DNA of 64,000 nucleotides from Dysidea avara (taxonomy: Eukaryota; Porifera; Demospongiae; Dictyoceratida; Dysideidae): positions 33,630,660-33,694,659 of the forward strand of contig NC_089279.1 in NCBI RefSeq assembly GCF_963678975.1, read 5' to 3'. The notes below the pieces were generated by a model that ran no database searches, was not told the origin of the DNA, and saw only the letters and a program-made list of their open reading frames with translations. This document shows, piece by piece, positions 58,724 through 64,000 of the stretch (positions are counted from its first letter, which is position 1; each line of letters starts with the position of its first letter). Both the position numbers and the translations under genes were made by a program.

Positions 58724-59674
58724 CAGGGGCGTAGCCAGAACCCGGGCCACCCGGGCCCGGGCATCAATAATTCGAGATACTCTAATAGAGCAGTCAGATC
58801 GAGATATATCAGTCTCAGTATTCAGAGAAGCAGTTTAGCAATGAGCTACGTATGTAGTTATAAATAAGGAGGTGTAGTTGGTGGAGGGGAGATCAAGGGC
58901 GTACCCAGGAAGGGAGGGTTCGGATGAACCCCCCTTTCAGAAACAGAATATTTTAAAACTAAAAATCACATCATGTCTTACAGCCCTGGAGCTCTCAGGT
59001 AGCTACTTGCACACTAGCGCTCCTCTGTACTACTCTTGAGGGTCGCATTGCATTAATGCTGAACCATTGCAAATCATCGAGATCTGTTGCATCACATGAT
59101 CAGTAGCGCATGTGATGCATGGTGGAAATGGCGAGTGTTGAGTGGTTGAGGCAGACATATTACAAGGCGGCAGCTGCGATAAACTTGAGTGGTCTAGTTG
59201 ATGTATATTTATCTGATGAACGGTTTGTTTGTCACATGTTGTAGGCACGTGATGTCTCGAATACATTGGAGTACAAGCTAAGTCTAAAGTTACTGACCAT
59301 CAACAGGAGGACCGACCGAGAATAATGTATACCCGGAAGGAAGTATTACCAACTATGCGACTCGGAGTGTGGAGGGTTCCCAGGTGTTAGAAAATTTGAA
59401 GTTGGCTGTCAGCCTGTCACGGTGTGGAAGTGAAGATTAACTACAATAAGCTGCATAAACAGCAGTGTGTAGGTTTTAGCTAGTTAGATACACAAACAGC
59501 AACTTTCAACTTTTAATGTTACTGCCTAAGGGCACATTTTGTGTATGCATGATTTTCATTCAGACGTGGTCTAGGGGGAAGCACCTAGGCCTTCCCCCAC
59601 GAACATTCAACTTTACTTTTTGGTCTTCAGCTTACAGCTAGGCCCTGGCATCACCAAGTCTGGCTACGCCCCTG
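58724..59674. mobile_element. DNA element, CAGGGGCGTAGCCAGA end, internally rearranged
   Basis: CAGGGGCGTAGCCAGA at 58724 and TGGCTACGCCCCTG at 59661 are inverted ends of the type seen at 4068-4845. A second end-like start (AGGGCGTACCCAGGAAGG) lies at 58896. About 130 bp (58930-59060, GAACCCCCCTTTCAGA...CTGAACCATTGCAAA) is repeated directly at 59680-59836. Nesting is likely, but I cannot resolve all junctions. Confidence 0.5.
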
Positions 59675-59948
59675 GCAGGACGAACCCCCCTTTCAGAGGC
59701 AGAATTTAAAAAAAAATTAAACTGAATCACACCAAATCTTACAGCCCTGGAGCTCTCCAGTAGCTACTTGCCCACTGGTGTTCCTCTGTAGCCTACTGTT
59801 GAGGGTCACATCACATTAATGCTGAACCATTGCAAAGGCAAGTTATATCCAGAACGGTCACTCTGATAACTCCACTATCAAGCACACTAGTTGTATGAAG
59901 GTGAGTTCGAGGTAAGCTAGGGTTGAAGCGAGCATCCCAGAGAAGCCG

Positions 59949-60447
59949 CAGTGGCGGATCTAGATGGGTTTCTGGGGTTTTGACAGAAGCCCCCTTTTGA
60001 ATTTAGCTCAGTGGAAGTCTAAATACATAAACATTGTTCTGACAATTTGTCATATCAAACAACTATAGTACTACTGTTTCTGTAGAATGCATGCAGTTGC
60101 ACTTAACTGACACCATTTATAGCCTCAGCAACACTTCACTTTTCATCTCCCACTGCATTTAAAATGATCGAGATACACTAATAGAGCAGTCAAGTAACTA
60201 CTCTAATAGAGCAATCAAAGTTACAGCTTATGCTGAGTCACCATCTTTGCCCTATAGTTAGCTATAGTATTAACAGTTTAAAGCATTGGATTTGTTGTAA
60301 TTGCTAACTAAAAGCAGCCTAAAATCCAATCTCAGAGCTTCTAAAATCTCAAAAGTTTCTGGAGAAATGTCATCAGATGCTTTAAATTATTCAGCTATAA
60401 TCTACCAACTTTCAGAAACCCCTTTTAAAAACCTAGATCTGCCACTG
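59949..60447. mobile_element. Non-autonomous DNA element, CAGTGGCGGATCTAG end, 5-bp TSD
   Basis: Ends CAGTGGCGGATCTAGATGGG and CCTAGATCTGCCACTG are inverted copies. AGCCG is duplicated on both sides (59944-59948, 60448-60452). The interior has two ACTCTAATAGAG-type motifs. The short open frame at 60301-60546 overlaps the end and is not supported as a gene. Confidence 0.75.
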
Positions 60448-61763
60448 AGCCGGGCTAACCCTATCTTGCCTCGAACTCACCAAAAACTTACCTTCATACA
60501 GACAGTGAAAGACACCATTATGCTTAACAGGCAAACCTCAGGTTAGGGTTTGGGTCGGGTTCAGCTTTGGTTTCTTCTTAACCTGGTTTAGTCATTCTGT
60601 TCTGTTCCATTCCATTCATGGTTTCGGTTATTATAACTTGCCCATTGCAAATATATCTATATTGTAACATGTAATTAATTGCGCACGTGATGCATGTTTG
60701 AAATGGCGCGAGTGAAATGGCGAAGGACTGTTTAACGGTTGGTTGAGATATGTTGCAAGGAAGGAGTTGCTAAACTTGAGTGGTTGCATATCCAAGAAAT
60801 TCCATTCAAATGTGGTCGTCTCTAATATAACAGTCAACCCCCTTTTATTTTATTCATAATGTTGGCCTGTACCACCAATGTCTCAGCAGTTCATCAATGT
60901 TCCAGTCTTGCAAGATTACATTACTTTTAGCAGTCTGTGGTTAATTAAACCAATTAGACTTGGTCTGTTTTATTGGCTTCTTGTCTGTGAAATGTGGTGG
61001 TTAAAAGTGTGTGTGTGTTTGTCTGCATGCATGTGTGTGTCTGTGTGCTTTTGTATCGACAGTAGCTAGTAAGAATGTGATTTATCTATTTTTTGCCTAG
61101 TTTTTCTGGATAACATGGTGTTCTAAATAAGTTTCTGATAAAGAGACAGATTCATTAACATTGGTTTTGTTAAGCTTTTGTGTTGTATTTGAACCAATTA
61201 ATCTAGTTTGTTGGCAGAGACCCCTTCCTGGTCATGTGATCTGTATGCTGTGATCACAAGTGGTAAAAATAAAATCATGCCAAGCTTTGAGCTGACACAA
61301 AGTATCCCTATGCAAACAACGATAATAATTAGACCATACATACTGTGTTAGTAGGATGGTGCCTCTCACACATGCATAGAATTTAATTGAATTGCGTGAT
61401 CTAGAGGCTGTCACCATTTCAAGCCTTTTTTCCAGCGGCTTTGACAGCTACGCACGGTTGCACCGGTAATATACGTGGGCTGATTGATATATACAAGGCA
61501 GGGTGTATGTGCAGTGTATGTAGATCTGTGTGTGTTTTTTAAAATCAAAAACCGCGGTAAAATCAGCTAGCTGTGAACATTCACAAATACCTATCATTTG
61601 TTGGATTGAGCTCGGGAAGCTTGATTCACCCATAGAGTACTACGCGCACGTGATTTGGGTTCTAATCCTACAATGAAACTTAATTACCAGTTTCTCGCTC
61701 AGAGTTTTGAAAATTTGATGCGGGCGTATGGAACGCCGTTTGTAACAAAAATATACCTGACTC

Positions 61764-62012
61764 CAGCTACCTTATTATCGCCGATAATAAAACACCATCC
61801 TTATTATCGCCGATAATAATTTATTATCGCCGATAATAAGACCTCGCCTTATTATCGCCGATAATAACACTTATTATCGCCGATAATAAGACCTCACCTT
61901 ATTATCGCCGATGATAAGACTACAGCTTTATTATCGCCGATGATAATACTACAGCTTATTGTCGCCGATGATAAGGACTCTAAGTTATTATCGCCGATAA
62001 TAAGACAGCGCT
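61764..62012. repeat. Array of nine 19-bp palindromes, left end of the HECT element
   Basis: TTATTATCGCCGATAATAA (an odd palindrome centred on C) and close variants occur nine times, with starts about 20-30 bp apart and spacers such as GACCTCACC. The reverse-complement form reappears at 63976-63995, where the right array is cut by the window end. Confidence 0.85.
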
Positions 62013-62732
62013 TATTTTCCTAGGATATAATTAAGACAGCGCTTAAATTATGTCCTCGGGCGCGTATATAGTTCTATTAGCTTTTATTATTAATAATAAT
62101 GTTAGCTAGCCAAGTCATGGCTGCTTCAGTGAATCATGGCATCATCAGTGACCAGCTGCAGTATGGAGTTGAACAAGGTCGTAGGCAGACACCAGCTGAT
62201 CTAGTCAAAAATGATTATTTCGAGGGGCAAATTTTTCGAGGTTGAGCATTGTTGCTAAAAACTTTTTTCACGGATTTGCAAACACTCCCAAAATGTATTA
62301 GCTATATGGAAGTCTAGAATAAACTTCTCGCTGATAACTACCCCCATGCAAAACCGCGAAAACTACTGATTTTCCCCTCAAAGTATTTGGTACAATACCT
62401 AACACATGCATCATATGCAACTATCCAAAATCATCAATGTTTATTATTATTTTTATTTATTATTGTTAGCACTTTACAGTGACCAGCACTGAAGGTCTGA
62501 CAGCAACATGTGCTGCAGCCTTAGGATTACCTAACCTAATTTCAGGGACTTATACCTAATGACTTGACAACTGGTGTACTGACAGTCAAAGAGCATTCAT
62601 GTCCCAAGCATAGTCATCATCAGCTAAAATGGCATTGAACTCTTCCCAGAAGACAGAAAAATTATTGAGAGAGGTATGTGATATGGTATTAATTTACAAA
62701 ATGTTACTATATAGCTTTGTATGTTGTAGCGG

Positions 62733-63404
62733 AAGACAAACGTTTGGAGTTTGTGAACCAAATTTGTCCAGTGACACCTCCAATTCTGACTGCTCATGTG
62801 ATACGATGAAAAGAAGTGTTTCGAGATACCATGGAACTTTTGAGCAAAGATAAAGTGTTTAAAGAGTTTCCTCTCAAAATTCAATTTGCAAATGAGCAGG
62901 CAATAGACTGTGGTGGAGTGTGTCATGATATGTTTTCTGCATTTGCTTATTTCCACTTTTTTTAAGGATCAAACCTGCTTATTCCATGTCTGCATGCAAA
63001 TGGCTAGCATTGGCTGTGGAGTCCCTTCTAATGAGAAGCAGTTTTGGGATAGTTTCACTGTTGAGGAACTATATTCTCTGTATGATTCACTTAGTGCGAC
63101 TCCAGAAAAGGTTTTGGCTATACTAGATGAACCCATTGAGGAGAATTCTACCCAAGCAACTGTTTTTGGCTATTTAGAGCTTTATGTTGGGAACATGAAG
63201 AATGAAGAGGCTAGGTGTTTCTTGAGGTATACCACAGGGAGTTTAGTGTTGATTGGTCAACATACAACTGTTGGCTTTAACAGCTTATCAGGATTCGCCT
63301 GGCGACCTACTGCCCATACATGTGGGTGTGAATTGGAACTGCCTTCAACCTATCTCAGCTATCTTGAGTTTGAGAAAGAGTTCAATGCCATCAGTTTTAG
63401 CTGA
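62733..63404 (+). pseudogene. HECT-type E3 ubiquitin-ligase fragment in the TIR element
   Basis: One frame at 62740-62960 gives an N-lobe start (FPLKIQFANEQAIDCGGV, HECT consensus 'D.GGV'), after an in-frame TGA near 62800. A TAA at 62966 and a frame change near 62995 lead into a C-lobe open to TGA at 63402. That C-lobe shows FTVEELYSLYDSL, EARCFLRYTTGSLVLIG, FNSLSG and the catalytic-cysteine region RPTAHTC followed by LELPSTYLSYLEF. HTC with its downstream LxLPxY is the standard HECT active-site context, as in G2E3-type ligases. Missing N-lobe parts and frame breaks suggest a defective copy, but the C-lobe is clean. Confidence 0.7.
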
Positions 63405-64000
63405 TCGATAACTGTGCTTGGGACATGAATGCTTGTTGACTGTCAGTACACCAGTTGTAGCCAGGACGCTGTGTATATTACTTTAATGATTTTTGCATGT
63501 GTGTCATGTAGCTACCATTTATAACATGATCTGTTAATAAACATTGATGATTTCGATAGTTGCGTATGATGCATGTGTTAGGTATTGTACCAAATACTTT
63601 GAGGGGAAAATCAGTAGTTTTCGCGGTTTTGCATGGGGGTAGTTATCAGCGAGAAGTTTATTCTAGACCTCCATATAGCTAATACATTTTGGGAGTGTTT
63701 GCAAATCCGTGAAAAAAGTTTTTAGCAACAATGCTCAACCTCGAAAAATTTGCCCCTCGAAATAATCATTTTTGACTAGATCAGCTGGTGTCTGCCTACG
63801 ACCTTGTTCAACTCCATACTGCAGCTGGTCACTGATGATGCCATGATTCACTGAAGCAGCCATGACTTGGCTAGCTAACATTATTATTAATAATAAAAGC
63901 TAATAGAACTATATACGCGCCCGAGGACATAATTTAAGCGCTGTCTTAATTATATCCTAGGAAAATAATCGCTGTCTTATTATCGGCGATAATAAGTTAG

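Larger units (their letters stand above)
61764..64000 (+). mobile_element. Long-TIR element carrying a HECT domain fragment
   Basis: From about 61976 to 62440 the sequence returns in reverse complement at about 63545 to 64000, with only a few differences over some 450 bp. Shared landmarks are CCTAGGATATAATTAAGACA, CCTCGGGCGCGTATATAG and ACCGCGAAAACTACTGATTT. Palindrome arrays lie at the outer ends. Between the arms is a HECT-type ORF in pieces. A second stretch of inverted homology (62555-62655 against 63370-63463) includes the last codons and 3' flank of that ORF. The right end lies outside the window. Confidence 0.75.

Noticed and set aside
61764-62012. CRISPR-like array
   Set aside because: Repeats are palindromic with short, similar spacers in a eukaryotic TIR. 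There are no cas genes, and the reverse array is present at the other end of the element.

Overview
This window looks like AT-rich nuclear DNA of a metazoan, most likely a sponge (inference). It has spliced genes with short GT-AG introns, secreted multidomain proteins built from Kunitz, TIL, VWA, VWC, VWD and C8 modules, and a dense layer of DNA transposons, SINEs and non-LTR fragments. There is no sign of bacterial organisation (no operons or Shine-Dalgarno sites). Species cannot be fixed from the sequence alone.

The centre (15528-46337) reads as one large plus-strand gene. A TATA box at 15446 is followed 75 bp later by a signal-peptide exon. After that come a Cys-rich exon, Kunitz, TIL, VWA, TIL-TIL, Pro/Thr linker exons, TIL-TIL, VWA, more linkers, TIL, VWA, TIL, a VWC/VWD/C8 exon, TIL, VWA and two terminal exons resembling a Calx-beta sandwich. 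I count 28 usable exons. Every intron after the second exon is phase 1, and the joined exons sum to 6012 nt, about 2003 codons, with no internal stop in my reading. The design combines a von Willebrand/zonadhesin/SCO-spondin style D assembly with four VWA adhesion domains. A secreted matrix, adhesion or humoral role is likely. The gene grew by duplicating exon cassettes together with their introns, and several broken cassettes remain inside its introns.

To the left (1431-5180) lies a decayed relative: two Kunitz exons with stop codons, a broken TIL/VWC, a Gly-Pro-Thr minisatellite linker, one intact Kunitz exon, and a TIL exon split by a 778-bp transposon. At 6153-8290 on the minus strand is a spliced but frameshifted MULE/ZSWIM3-like transposase-derived gene. 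A further relic of the main gene's Cys-rich exon lies at 58298-58478. A possible small gene starts near 50732 below two TCACGTGA boxes.

The rest is mainly repeats: hAT-like elements with exact 8-bp target duplications, a second family (CAGKGGCRGATC-type ends) with 5-bp duplications, long foldback elements, CR1-like retrotransposon remnants, and tRNA-like SINEs whose tails run into CA/TG microsatellites. At the right edge (61764-64000) a long inverted-repeat element, with arrays of a 19-bp palindrome at its ends, carries a HECT-type ubiquitin-ligase fragment. This is the most unusual mobile unit in the window.
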